From positions 27,740,139 through 27,804,138 of the forward strand of contig NC_090133.1 in assembly GCF_040581485.1 (NCBI RefSeq): a stretch of 64,000 bases of DNA. Reading direction: 5' to 3'. This DNA is from Linepithema humile. Taxonomy: Eukaryota > Arthropoda > Insecta > Hymenoptera > Formicidae. This document shows, in pieces, positions 11,279-24,860 of the stretch. Position 1 is the first letter of the stretch; each line of letters begins with the position of its first letter. Position numbers and translations under genes: made by a program. The notes under the pieces were generated by a model. It made no database searches, was not told where the DNA came from, and was given only the letters and a program-made list of their open reading frames with translations.

Positions 11279-14200
11279 TTTAGAGTCCGACGCCGAACGT
11301 ATAGTAGACTCCCACTTAGAGTGATAGAGCGAGAAAGAGAGGAGCGCGTGAGTGAGATCGGAGCCGGTGCGTGTGCGTGCGTGTGAATTTAATGGACCCA
11401 ACCCCGTTCGGTTCTCTTCGATTTTCTCGGACGGCGCCGTCGCCGCGACGTTCTCGGGACGCGGCGCCCTTCGTCCCGGATGCCTAGAAGCGTTTGTTTC
11501 TTTTTCTATTTTTTTTCCTTTCCGTTTTTTTTTTTCCCCCTTTATATTTTTATCACATCTCCTTTTTGCGAGTGCCGCGTGTACTTGTGCATCCGCGATC
11601 GACATCGCTGTTTAGGACTTGGCGAATATGAAACATCGGAACGAGAAACGCGAGCGCTGCCTAGTTTGAATCGACGACGATTATGCTGGACGAGAACGAC
11701 GACGGACTGGCCGAAGACGTTCGATCGGGGCTGATTGAGAGGCGTTAGGGGAATTATAACGCGATGCTGTGGGGGTCGGTCGGTTTCCTCGACGGCCGGC
11801 CGACCCATCTCTAGGTATTAATATTATATCGTAAAGTGAAAACTCTGTACAGAACTAATTTATTATTATTGTTATTTACTTATCGTATTACCGATTGCTA
11901 TTAATTATTATTATTATTAATATTATTACATCCCGTATCGCATTATCATTGTTCCCGGCATTAGTTCTTTTTCGAATTTGTGTGACCGAGCTCTCGGCTG
12001 CCAGTGCGAGAGTGTGACAGCGAAAAAAATCTTATATGTATGTGTATGTCGTATCCTTGTGAATGAGCGGTGTGCGCGGTGCGCGTGTGTGTGTAGTTTG
12101 CGAGCGAGAAAATTCCGACAACGGATCAGCATCTTGGAACGACGTTGCTGCTTTGCATTCGAGATTAACGTTTTTCACTTAACGTTTTTTCTTATTCCTT
12201 TTTTTTTGTCTTTTTCTTCTTTTTTTTTACAAACGATGAGATGCATTCCTTTTTGCAGTCAAAATGCCGTGGATTTCTGATTATGTAGCGACGTTCAGTA
12301 GCGCGGTCTTAGATTCGATGAAAAGCGTGAAAATTGACGACAAAAATAATATGAAAAAAAGTGTTCGCTCTAATTCTTCGGGAGTCTTCATTTCGGTCAT
12401 AATCTCGAAACGGTCGAACAATTTATCTCATCTTTTGATATCGTTTCCATGCTTTTCTTCAGCCGGCCTGAAAAAAAATGTTTGAAAAGACGGAAATCAA
12501 CGTGCGCTTGACGGAGTTCCGCCTTTTTAATCAGAAAAACCATTTTGTCATTCCATTATGCCGGATTGATCCTGGTTACTCAGCTTAGATAAAGGTGATA
12601 AATTTCAATAAAATAAACACGTGGGATAAAAGTGACAATTAAGCAACGCGACAATTAAGTAGACTCTTTTGTAGGAAAAAGAAAAAAAAAATACCAAAAA
12701 CCGTGAAAGGGAAAGCCGGCGCACGCCAAAGTCCGAAGGTGTCTTCGGTATCTTTTCATCGAAATACATCGAATCTCTGTTAAGCTCAAAAACTTGCTTT
12801 CGCGGTGTGAGAAATGCCGAAGAAGTCGCGCGGCGCTGGCTTTTCCCTCATCGACAAAATATTTCCTACGAATCTTCCGACCACAACACGCAACGGTGTG
12901 TTATTCTTCGACGAAAACACTGCTCGCGCTACGTACGGTTGAACAGGACGAATAGATGTGTATAAATTATGCAGATATATATAGAGATATATAAATAGAA
13001 AAATAAATATATATATGCAAATGAACAGTGAGAGATAGAGACCCGACTTCGTCGACGACGGCGTTTCGACGACAAGGCGGTTCGTTCCGAAGCGATTCAG
13101 CGCCGAAGTCAACGAGAGTTTCGAATCGTTGGGGGAAGCCGAAGGAACGATTATCCTTGCGCAAAGGGACGTCGGATCGAACGTGGCCGCTTTTCTTCTT
13201 CCATTCTACGGCGATTAGTGAATCGCGTAGTGCGATCGATTTTTTATCCGAATGCAAACTTTTCCCAAGACGTCTGAAAGAACTGAAGAATATCTGAAAA
13301 ATTATAACATTTTGTATTACAAAAGTCCTAAGAGAAATTATAATCTTTTAGACATTTCTTTCAGATTTTTTTGTAGATTGTCTTCTGAACTTCCGCGTTT
13401 GCGTTTTCAGCACTTTCCGGCTTGTATCTTTGGAAGGTAGAGAAATCGATCGAACTACGATTGAAGTTTCGCAAGTTTGTCTGTCTCTTTTGCGATTATT
13501 TACGCCCGGCAGATGAATTCGCGAACAATAGACTCGCGTCATCCGCGTTCTTTTGTGCAAGAAACGAAAACCCGGGAAGATCGTTCGCAGACTTTTCGGC
13601 TTTCGTGAATTGATTCCCGCACGGTTCCGAAGGAACGCCAAACCGCTTCGTTTCGGCGGCCGCTTCGCTGACTTCGTTCGCGAATACGTGATAGATAAGT
13701 GACGATTATTGTGTGTGTTGTCGCACGTTGTCGATGATGATAACTAATTATTTATTTATGACTGATGACTACGATTGCGACGATTTTACACAGCGTAAAA
13801 CAAAAAAAGAATAAATAGCGATTAAGCGCGCCAACGACGACGATGATGACGATGACGATATTATCGCGTTAGAAACGCGTGTGCGACGAGAAAAAGAGAA
13901 TGTGTGAGAGAACGAGCGCGCGCAAGAGAGGGAGAGAGTTGTAGCGAACAAAGATTCGATGATGTTCCTGTTACGAATAATGGTAATTAAATAAACGAAA
14001 TGCAAGTACCGACTAAGTCAGGCTTATTTTCGGGTCTCGTTCGCGCGCGAGGGGGGCGCAAACGGGGGGGGGGGGGGCGTTCTCGCGTGTACAACGGTAG
14101 CAGCGCGGTTTTTGGCGACCGTACATACCGCAATCGCGGATCGATCTTATTTTCTTATCCGGCTTCCACTTCCCGATCCTCCAACAGTCGCCGTCGCGCG

Positions 14201-14290
14201 CGCACAGACGCGGAACGCGAAGCGCGTACGTATAAATGCAAGATTATATTGTACGAATTACAATGTGTAATAAAGCTGTTGTCATTTTTT
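11279..14290 (+). other. Probable Delta 3' UTR
   Basis: No coding potential follows the TAG stop at 11276. The sequence turns AT-rich with polyT tracts, ATT repeats and scattered short open frames. An AATAAA at 14269 followed by a T-rich stretch is the best 3' end, giving a UTR of about 3 kb. An earlier AATAAA near 13990 could be an alternative end. No RNA data were available. Confidence 0.5.
14269..14274 (+). terminator. Candidate Delta poly(A) signal
   Basis: AATAAA is followed within about 12 nt by a GTTGTCATTTTTTG stretch, which resembles a GU/U-rich downstream element. It lies about 3 kb past the Delta stop and is the most convincing cleavage signal seen there. Confidence 0.45.
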
Positions 14291-15699
14291 GTACTTACAC
14301 TTCTTCGGACGATTTGATACGCTATCGTTGAGCGGTTTCCAATATTCCCATGCGTCTCCTCGCCTCTTCGTCTTTTTTTTCGATCTTCCGATCCTCCTCT
14401 TCCTCTTTACACATTTCCGACATTCAATATTCATTAGACTTTCGAATTTTTTTTCTCTCCTTTCTTTTTTTGTACTAATGATATCTACGGGAATATTGTC
14501 CTTCGTCCTCTGCTGATAGTGGCCTTTCGTTCGTAGCATTAATACGAAGATTGTAAAAACTTTCCCAGGCGTACTCTCTACCCCGTTTTTGTATAAAATA
14601 AAAGGATAACACACAGCGTATACATACACAGACACACACGCAGCACATCTGTATATTTGTAGTAGAAGAATTACGATTATATTATTATTAATTATTAATA
14701 TTATTATTATTATGAAAACGTGTAAATAGATGAATTGTCAATATAACGATGTCACGCAAATGACAGTGAACGACTAATAATAATGATGATTAAAAAATGA
14801 ATCTTGCGTTGTCCTATTTCCGCTCTCATTATTCAGTGAAATCACCTTTACAAAAATTCGATCGTATAAAGTAGCGAGTCGCTATTTTTGCGCTCGTTCG
14901 TTGTCGGCCGCGTTTAAGCAGGCAAGACACGAATGCAGCGCGCAGTGGACAAAGGCCGCAATCGGTGCGATGCTGTCGGGGCTGCACTCGCGCGAGCTCT
15001 CGACATGTGACGTCGTCGCTTGTGGGAAGATCGACGGGAGAAAGGATCCGACGGACGGGTCGAAGCCGCGAGGAGGAAGTCGCATCGCCGCGAGAACGAC
15101 GCGAGATAACGATAAGCCCCGTCGTGCAACTTTATGTAACTACGCGAATTAATCGCGCATGCCGGATTCGAGGAAGCGCGTCATCCCGCCGGTATTCACG
15201 ATGGCACATATATTCAACCTGCAGTCGCGCGGCAAATATAGATAGATTAAAGGGAAATTTATTCATTCGGCAGTGCGCTAAATTCTCATTGAAATTCCCT
15301 GAAAAGCAAGCGGAGTGCGATGCGTTACGAGGAAAAGAGAAACTCGGCGTGGTAACGCCGGGTGTCACGCCCGTGTAATCTTAATAACGAGTTGTTGGTT
15401 TTCTTCTCGTAGAGCACTCTTATGTAAAAACACGCGGCGGCGCTGTCATAATCGTCGCCTGTTAATTGGAAATGTTAAAGCACGTGCGAGTGCGCGAACG
15501 TATTAAACCCATTTGCAGGAATTTACTCAATTATTGCCGTTGCAATTATCCTCCGCGGTTTCCCATTGCGTTCGAGTCTCAAGTAGAGCGAATAATTTTT
15601 GTCGTCGTCTCGTGATCTGCCATTTTACATTCCCGCGTATTGTTTTCGCTGTAAATACATCCTTTTCTATTGTTATATGTTATAGGTAACGCGGAATTA

Positions 15700-15818
15700 T
15701 GTATTCAATACACCACGTGTGTATCGGCGCGGGTAGAAAACCGGAGGAACCTCGTGAAAGCCGCGAAGGAGCCCAAGTCCATCGGCCGCGAGCTACCCAC
15801 GACTCATCCTGTCGTTAC
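15700..15818 (+). repeat. Direct repeat copy 1 (about 115 bp)
   Basis: Begins around GTATTCAATACACC and ends around CATCCTGTCGTTAC. It matches 16176-16289 with scattered substitutions and a few single-base indels, including an exact CCATCGGCCGCGAGCTACCC block. It is a dispersed local duplication, not a tandem array. No open frame is conserved between the copies, because the indels shift frame. Confidence 0.85.
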
Positions 15819-16175
15819 ACGTAACGTATATATTTCGTCACTGGCGCATTTCAATTATTACAATTTTAACGATTATTATCAATAATCGAGGAGAATTAAT
15901 TGCGCAATCTCGTTACATCCATCCTCGTGAAACGATTAAAGTAATGTTTCGAGAAGAATCGTACGTCGTTGCTGTTAATCTTAGCGAGCGGGATAAAAAT
16001 GATTTCCACCGTGATACATGCGCACATTTAATTATTAACGACACAATTCAAAATTGACTTGTTAATAACGAGAAGGAGTCAATTATGATCGAAATACGGT
16101 AGCGCGAAGGCTGAGGTGCGGCGATCTCATTACGCCCGTTGTAAAGTAGTTAAAATAACAGGCTCGCGGGATCGT

Positions 16176-16289
16176 GTATTCAATACACCGCGTATATCGG
16201 CGCGGATAGAAACCGGAGGAACTTCGTGAAAGCCGTGGAGGAGCCAAGTCCATCGGCCGCGAGCTACCCACGACTCATCGTGTCGTTAT
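16176..16289 (+). repeat. Direct repeat copy 2 (about 115 bp)
   Basis: Second copy of the block at 15700-15818, same orientation, with starts 476 bp apart. Weaker similarity may extend about 15 bp upstream of both copies. Confidence 0.85.
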
Positions 16290-16320
16290 ATACGCGACGG
16301 TTATTACCTGCAGCGTAGCT

Positions 16321-16358
16321 GCTGCTGCCGTAGCCGCTGCTGCCGTAGCCGCTGCTGC
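16321..16358. repeat. 15-bp tandem repeat
   Basis: Two perfect GCTGCTGCCGTAGCC units followed by a partial third. It lies immediately after the second copy of the 115-bp block. Confidence 0.9.
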
Positions 16359-17655
16359 AAACCCATTACGATTGCCGTGGCATTCTTCGCGTTTGTCCTC
16401 CTCTCCCCCCCCCCCTCCTCCCCCCGCGTCAACTTCTTCCTACACCTTCCTACACGCCCTCGTCCTGTCCCTCGACAACGATGACGACCACGACGCTTTA
16501 TCCGTCCGGTCTCCCCGACTTGGCTCGTTTCAAACCTCATCCCCGCTTGTCCCCCCCCCCCTTGGCGGGCAGAAGCGACCGGTACTTGGCCGTCGTTAAT
16601 CGCGATTTATCTCGCAAAATTCATGTAATTTACGAGCGAGCACGAGTAAGGATTTCGTCACGCCGGCTAGTCGCGATCGGGTTGAAACTCCAAGCGCCGT
16701 CCGTCCACATGACGCATTAGCGTCAATCTGCGGAATTGCCGGCTGTTTTATTCAGCTTATTGCACACAGATGATACCGTTGATATCAATCGACATCATAT
16801 TTGAAAGGAATATTCGCACGGAAAAGAGAATTTGTTTACAGGCGCGTCCCGCGTTTTTAAGAATCTTGGAAAATTGGTGGCAGAGAATTTTGGAGACGGG
16901 AAATTTTTGTGAAAACGTCCCTTCGACGAGTTCTGCTTTTATTTTACGATCGGCCAATTTTCTCTTCAGTTCAATATTTTGTCAATTTTACTTGAAACTA
17001 AAATGGTTTTTTTTTTTATTATTTCTCTAAGTAAAAGTCTATAAAAGGCATTTACGTGAATAACATTGCGTGTTACGTGCGAATAAATTGCAGGAATTAT
17101 TTTGCATTACACCGCTGAAATTATGTTTTTTCCAACAAATTCCTGCATAAATGCTGACGCGAGATTGGATAATTCACTTTTGGCGTATCGATTCGGGCTT
17201 GCTTCGGAAAAAAAGTGATTATTTCGATGGAAACCATAATGTTCGCCGACGACAGCTTCTGCCGTGTACGACACGAAGCAATTTTTCAGACCGTTGCTTC
17301 CGATCGGTGTCCGACGCGGCGAGACGGAGGCACCGAATTCTGTATGGATTGTGTCGACAGTGCGGCTGGGCGTCGGCGTGTTGGCTTGGTTTTCGTGGTC
17401 GTTGGAGCGCGACGGGATCGCGAAGGGCCGGTCGCAAACCCTATCCCTGATCGATGGCGACAGTTTGCGACGGTCGGTCGGCTCTCTTCCCGCCGTAATT
17501 CGGCGCTTTCGCTCCGCTGCCCTTCGAGATTAGAAAGGATCACGCCTTCGCGCAATGAGATGGATGGACTCGAAATATAGCACGATCTTGTTATCCATTT
17601 TATCAGTCGCGATTCTCAGCCAGAGAACAATTTTCCAGAGTGTCTATTAAAATCT

Positions 17656-17681
17656 TCCTCGGGAAAAAAGATTCCCGAGGA
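17656..17681. repeat. Perfect 10-bp inverted repeat
   Basis: Arms TCCTCGGGAA and TTCCCGAGGA are separated by 6 bp in the intergenic desert. No associated gene is recognised. Confidence 0.85.
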
Positions 17682-18505
17682 TTCCGTGATTTTCTATCGT
17701 GCGCGTTTCTCGATGTTTTTTCGTAGACTCTTTACTTAGAGAAAGAAAAACAAAACCATTCGAGTTACAAGTGCCGAATTAAAGAGGAAACTGGCCGATC
17801 GTAAAATAAAAGCAGAAATTTACTTTCTCAATTAATTCGACGCGCGATAAGACAAATGTGTAATGCGCGCTCTCGCGCATTATAATATTCCTACAAATTG
17901 TAAGTGAAGATGTGCGCGAGAATGAGGCGGAGGCGAGGAGGACGCTGTGTGCCGCCTCTCGTGCTCGTAAACTCAGCACACTCGGCGATGTTCGCCAAAG
18001 CTGAGGGCAAGTGAAAGTTCTTCGAAAGACATACAGAGAGTCGAGAAAGAGACGAGTGTTGCTCCGCACACGCGTGTGCGCGAGCGCGTGGCCTCTTACT
18101 TTTTCGCACTTGTTCATCACGCGCGGCGGCGTGCACGCGCGTGTGCGATGCAACATTGTGCATGTCTCCCGAACGCGCGAGAAGAAACAAATCGCTGCCC
18201 TTTTTCAATGAAGATAACAGAGTGATTAGACATTTACAGCGATTAATAAAATATCGATGCAATTAGAAGAAAAACAATCATGATATAAATTATTTTCTCG
18301 CGACTTTTTCGAGAGATAGATATTTTTGTCTTCATACGATCTCAAAAACTTGGAGTTAATTTCTTAAAAAAAAAAAAAAGAAGAAAATTCCCCCATTAAT
18401 TGATATTCAGGAAGATTCAAGTAAAGTGATAAAATCTTATAAATCACCTTCAATTTAACTTTCGCTTTTAGCGTCGCGGGCAGCCCCGAGGCCGCGAATA
18501 GTCTT

Positions 18506-18538
18506 ATTAGCCGAGCAACGGCGATTTCCTCGGCTAAT
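18506..18538. repeat. Perfect 10-bp inverted repeat
   Basis: Arms ATTAGCCGAG and CTCGGCTAAT are separated by 13 bp. It sits in a locally GC-rich intergenic segment; function unknown. Confidence 0.85.
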
Positions 18539-18706
18539 CGTTGCGGGATCGGCGTAACACACGATCTAGAAGGAGCCGCATCGCGTTACGTGGTGCATCC
18601 CAGTATTATCGTTCGGTTGTAGCAAGCTAAACGAGCGCATGTAAAAAACGGAAGCAGCAACAGCCTCCGCCTCTCTCCTTCTCTCTTTCTCCACCCCTCC
18701 CCTCTC

Positions 18707-18746
<40 letters not shown>

Positions 18747-19427
18747 TCTCTCCGCCCGGTTCGGGAACGCCATGCGAAACCGTAGGGTCGGTACCGGCGA
18801 AAAAATTAATTGGGCGGATGTAATCCGACGATTCCCACGATTCGACTATGGTACCGGGCGGCAATCTCTCTCTCGCACTGTCTATCTTCCTCTGTGCAGG
18901 TGGCGGACGATGTACGTACGAATCGGTGCGATCCGGTCCATTATCGTCGACGGTCGCTCGCGCAAATCGCCTCTCGTACCTCGGGCCTTTTTAAGGCCGA
19001 TCAAGCCGGACCCGGTCGCTGATTGTCCGCGCGTCGTTTTTGATCGACAAACGGAAATCCGCGCTGTCGGCGGCGTACGGTCGGCGGTTCGACATTTGCA
19101 TCGCTGTCCCACGATACCCACCTCTCGATCCGGGACAAATTACGGGACGGGTCGTACGACACGGATATTCGCGGATGGCCTACCGATATCTAAACGTCCC
19201 TCGATATCGACGGACGTGGCTGGAACCTGATTTCTGCTTCAACTTATATACGCAATGCGTTCGCGCTCTCACAGTCGTGCAATGATAACTGGACAAAATG
19301 GGAATTATTGCAATCCATTAGACGCTAAATCTCTGCGATCTTTCTGCGAAATATTAAAAAAATTACGAAAATTGCCCGGTGAAAACACAAAGTATTAAAT
19401 ATAATTTAATATATATGATAAAATTTC

Positions 19428-19430
<3 letters not shown>

Positions 19431-19480
<50 letters not shown>
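19431..19480. repeat. (GT)n microsatellite
   Basis: About 50 bp of uninterrupted TG dinucleotide. Confidence 0.95.
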
Positions 19481-19481
<1 letters not shown>

Positions 19482-22400
19482 TGTAAATTGCGGCTAAAAG
19501 TGGGATAGCGTTGAAGTTACAAATTAAAGTACACATCGTGCAATCCGCCGGAGGTATTGCAGCGTCTTTCGCGTCTAATCATTCCTTCACCGTCCATCGT
19601 CCGTTACGACGAGATCGCCGTAACAGTAATTCCTAGAAAATGATTATGGGCGAGTGCGAGTCGGCGCGTAGGTGGCCGCGGAGGATTTTCCGAGAGGGTG
19701 AAGGCACCTCTCTCGATGCAGCGCGCGCGGTCGTAACGTTCACTCGCACAACGTCCGTTCCTGCGAGCGATCCTCCGCTGACATTTGGAACTCCGCGCGC
19801 ACCTTCACGCAAAGTATGCACAACTTCGACCTCCCCCCTCCTCCTCGTCGCTGTCTCCTTCGCCCCCGCTTCCACCACCTATCCCCCTTTCTTGTCGTAC
19901 GCTTAAACGATCGAGTCTTAACGGTCTACCATCGCCGCTGCCGGCTTTACCTACATTCTATGAACGTTGCATGCACGATGCAACTTGCAATTTTAATGCT
20001 CCTTCGTGAAAAATGCAGAACGCTCTCTTTCCGAAATGCGCGAAATTTTTTTCAGTCAAATGAGCGATTTGAGGAACGCTAGATATGTCTAGAAAAAATT
20101 ATATCTAATTTGATAATTGGCACACTTCGGACGTATAATCCGAGCTTAATGAGCGCGAAGTTAGCGATTAAAAATCCTGAAGAACCTGTCATTGAAATTG
20201 AGTCTTCAGATACAACGTCTCTTGCGTGTTTTCCAATTCACGTTTCGTTGGCGCAGCGGTCTTGTAAAAAAATTATAATTTATTCCACTTGTCGCAGATA
20301 ATCGATTATCATTAAAGCGAAGGGAGATTGCGCGGAATCATTAATGACTTGCGCTGTACCCGACGATGAACCGGGAGGAGGAGGCGAGCACCGTCGGAAA
20401 CCACCGCGAGGTCAGCTCTCGAAGCCTCCGCGCGCCTTTTTACGACCGCGGTTAAGAACCAGGCACCGGACCCGCCGGCGCTTCGCTACCTTTTGACCTC
20501 GCTCGGTGCCAGATGCGAGGAAATGGTATTTCGGCCGCGCGCGGCTATTCAAACTGGCGGAGAATTGTCGCGAATCGAAACCGGCGCCAACGATCGAGTT
20601 AAGGTGGAGGTGTAATAATAATTATATCATTGTTATCACAAATGATTGTTACTCACCGAAATTCGTATACGCCCGCGTGACGCGGGCTTCGGAATTTTTC
20701 CGCGAAAAATTCGCGCGATGCATTATTCGCGCGTACAAGGAGTCTCGTTGCGATGAAAATTGCTCTCAGCGCGCCAGCGCTTGACAATTGCGAATATATC
20801 GTATAACGGAGAATAAGATACTCGTTATTGCTAGTTAGTATCCAAGTCCATTTCAATCGGCGCGTGCATAATGCCTCTGACTTCCTTGTGTCCCTGGACA
20901 TCATCCCGCGGCGCCTTGTAATTCTCATCTGTCTTTACAGTTATCCACATACATCGGACATACAATAAAACATAATCGCGCGCGGTTTCGCGTACGTTTA
21001 TATACGTGATGTCTCTCTCTCTCTCTCTTTCTCTCTCTCCCTTTCTCTCTCTCTCTCTCTCTCCCACGTCTCGTTCGCCAACTCTATCTCTCAGCGCAGA
21101 AATATTGATTTTGCGACTCTTCTTCGCGAAATGACGCGACGCGTTCGCTAATCCCGCCGTTATCGAAATTACTTCTATAAATTAACATGATCACCGCTGC
21201 ACGCGTTGGGATCCGCGCGCGTTGTTGCGGGGTCGAGCTCCCGGGACCTCTCGCGCACCGCCGGTTTTTCTGAAGCAATAAACCAGCCCCGACGACCCCG
21301 GCGATGGTACTTCTGCTACCTTCTGACCTCTCTTTTTTCTTGCCCGCGCCGTGCGCGAGGAGGAAAGTCGATCTTCCTCTTCACCTCTCTTCGCCGCCCG
21401 CCGTCCGTTGCGTTTCGTACGTTTCGCGAGTTACAAGCGGTTATTAAGTTTAGATTCCCGCGTACGCGCTGCCGGGAAAATGATGGGTATGAAGGCAAAA
21501 TTCGCATTCTCACCGATTTTTCCCGATGCCGATGTGTGTGTGTGTTGGGAAAACAATCTTATTCCACACCGTATTACGTGCATTATAACCAAACAAAATA
21601 CTTTGCGCTCGCAATCCCCTTCCAATTACACTTGCGCCGTTCGTTTCCGAAATAGTTGTATCACAGTCGCAATTAGAGGTTGAGATTATCAGCGGCGCGC
21701 GGCGTTCGCGCGGCGGCGCTTGAACTTCCGCGGGGACGACGGGGATGTATCGCGGCGTTTTCTGGGTCCCCCATTAATTAATCGGCGACACACGCCAAGT
21801 TTCTCTCGGCGATGCCGCTCTCGCGAGCTCGAATCGGCAAGATTCGCCGCAGCATCCTCCTCTCCGCGTCGACGAGAGACGGCGGAGGGTACGAAACGGT
21901 ACGGCACGGTACGTTCACCAATGACCGAGTGGCACGGATCCTCTCTCGCATCCTTTCCTCTCATCTCCGCGTCGCGCGGATGAAAACGTATGTGTGTATG
22001 TGTGTGTGTGTGTGTGTATTTGCGCGAATGCACGAGCGTCTGCGCGAGGCTGCAGGTTCCGTGTACTAGCAGAAGGAGCCTATTGCAGCCGGGTCGCTTC
22101 TCCGCGTCGGACGATATATTTATTAATAGTCGTCGCTTTGACGACACAACGCTCTTTCTATCGGGCGATAGGTCGGTCATGCTCGCCTCTCACTCACAAC
22201 GATGAACGGCGACGAGGGTGAATTAAGCGAATGTGCGGTGACGTAAAGCGTCTAAAGTACGAGCGTGCCCTTTCCTCGGCGCGAGGAGGATAAACTTTCT
22301 CGTCAATTGAACATCTCGATTGACACGTTAAATTAAACGTGCAAGCCGGTGTTTTATTTCCGCCCGTCTGATTTTTGCGTGATCAGACCAGTTTTTGTCG

Positions 22401-24773
22401 ACGATCGCCGCGGTGGAATCGCTAGTCGCGGAAATCAAACGGAATTCCACTTGCATTGCGTTACGCTGCATTCTCTTTGATCGGAGCCTCCTTGTACTTT
22501 CTAATTATGCTCTCGCTTCTTGCCCACGCGAAGGTGCCTCGGTAACGAACGGCGAACGATAGCACGGCTTGTGATTTTTTCGTAACGACTGGCCATTTTC
22601 TCGAAAGCCGACTTTTTTTTTCAACACCACTTCTTGCTCTTCGAGCTCATTCATGGATTCTCAGCGCTGCGATACACGCCGCCGATGTTGTACGTGATTT
22701 ACATATCACGATCCATTGATCCTATAAAAATTACTGTATCTTTTTTTTTCGATTATTAAATATATCACTTTATTGAAAAGTGTATTATGTCTGAAATTGT
22801 GTAATGTTATGGAAACTATCGCGAAATATTCTGAGCGCGTGTAAAAATTATACGCACTTGGCAGAATTGCGGACATTAGAAAATCGCATTTGGAAAATTG
22901 AATTTGATCGCGGTAGAACGCAAAGAGCAAAATGTTGTTTATTATTGGAGCCTTGCGTAACAATAGAAAATAAGATTGTATTAAAGTTGTTTTGCGAGCC
23001 CTCAGTTCATTACTATACAGAGTGGCCATCGCGCCGGAACTGGTTGCGGAATCGGCCATGCCTGTTACATGAATAAACTATCGTCGCGTCGTCGCGTTAC
23101 GTAAGGCCGTGCATTCGCTGATGCATAGGACGCCATGAGATCGCCAGGGTGTAATGATGACTGTCTCGAAAACGGTGACGACAATGATGTAGCGACTGAA
23201 GGTGAGACGTGATTACTGTTGCCTTAACAGGATCCATTAAAACCGAACAATCAGATATTACGCTGCCTTGGACTTTAATTAACCGCAATCAAGTTATTTT
23301 GCGTTTTTATTCAATTATTATACGTTATGTATTATTTATTACTATTATTATTATATTAGCAGCATTACATAAATAACATTACCATTCATTACAAGAAAGT
23401 GCATCAATTGATTTTAATTGTAAAAAACTTTTCAAATAAACGTCATTAATTGTTATTAATCACTACGACGATCGTGTTATTTATTTGCTCGGTTTTCTCA
23501 CGTTCAATCTTTACAAATCTTGTAAAATGAAACGTCCTGTTATTTTTATTCGCATTGATTCCGTTCGACTGTAAATAGCGGATGACCAGATTGCAGCTCT
23601 AATGCCTCGAGCGAGTCTGGACGCCGACGCGAGGAACTCACCGCCACGTCGTAACTCTCCACCTTCGACAGCGCCGTTATTATCCGCGACTTTGCCTCTC
23701 GATGGCACCGATCGATTCTTCATCGTGCAGTGTAATCGTCCGATTGTGACGACGACGAGCATGCGGCGCTGACCGGCGACGATACATTCGTCACGATCTC
23801 CTTCATGAGACCGTGCCGCGTACACATTGTCTATTCAGACTCGTGGAATTTAATCATAGACGAAATGTAGTGCATCCCACGTGCTTATAAATTACACCGT
23901 CGCGCTGTCGATCGCGAAAAACGATCGTTTCTCAATTTGACTTGACTCTGCTTCAATTCAATTTACTCAATTTCTTAATTTCAAACTTGCTCGCATTTTG
24001 ACAAACGGGTCGGAATATTTAGTTTGAAAGAAATTAAAAAGTATTAAGAATTCTATCGAATTTGTTGCGAGGATCAATTTACTTGAAAATGATCGATGAG
24101 TGCATTTGCAAATTCCCGTCCGCTAATCAAGGAGCACTCTGTATTCCAGACGTTTCCATGGGATTAATCATAGCGTCATAAATTCCGTTTGCGAAACCGC
24201 GCGCGCACGCTGCGTCTGATTGTGAGAGATTCGATCTGTCCGCGAGTTCACTTCAGGGACAATCGATTTTTATCCGCGATCTCGCGCGCGCACGCTTTTT
24301 TCCTCTCACGCTTGGAAATCGATGATACGTAAAAGCGCGTCCTTCGCACGCGAACGCGGCACAGAAGTAACAATATTGCGGGTGACGTCGTCGTCGCCGC
24401 CGCCTCTCCCTCCCGGCTGGCATTAAAGGCTTGCGCACCTCGTATTTATCCTACTCTCATTGTGTCCGGCGCAATTTTCTTTCCGCCGGCGGCGGTTTTT
24501 CCTTTTTGCGCTCGTTCCCTTGTCTTTTTACGCCGTCGCGACGAAGTTCATCGGGCTGTTTTCCTTTGAAAACGCCAAGCGAATTCCCCTCGCCTCCCCG
24601 CCGTGTGTTTTTATTACATCGCGGACTTCTTGTCGTTAATTTTTTTTGTCTCTCACAGCTGCCGGAAATCGCGAGGCCAGGATGTGTAAACACAATTATC
24701 CGTTCTGTCATTTTACTTGAAATATTAGAAAGCTGAATACTCACGGACTCGCCGCACGGAGCGGGGAAAAAAG

Positions 24774-24799
24774 TAATAATAATAATAATAATAATAATG
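24774..24799. repeat. (AAT)n microsatellite
   Basis: About eight trinucleotide units, 30 bp before the palindrome at 24829. Confidence 0.9.
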
Positions 24800-24828
24800 A
24801 TCATCTCGGCAGCTTCCCGATCCACGTT

Positions 24829-24860
24829 CCCACTCAGATCGATTCAGCGATCTGAGTGGG
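24829..24860. repeat. Perfect 13-bp inverted repeat
   Basis: Arms CCCACTCAGATCG and CGATCTGAGTGGG flank a 6-bp loop. A second CAGTGGGAAAA just downstream echoes the left flank GTTCCCAC, so the stem could pair in two registers. No gene is attached. Confidence 0.9.
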
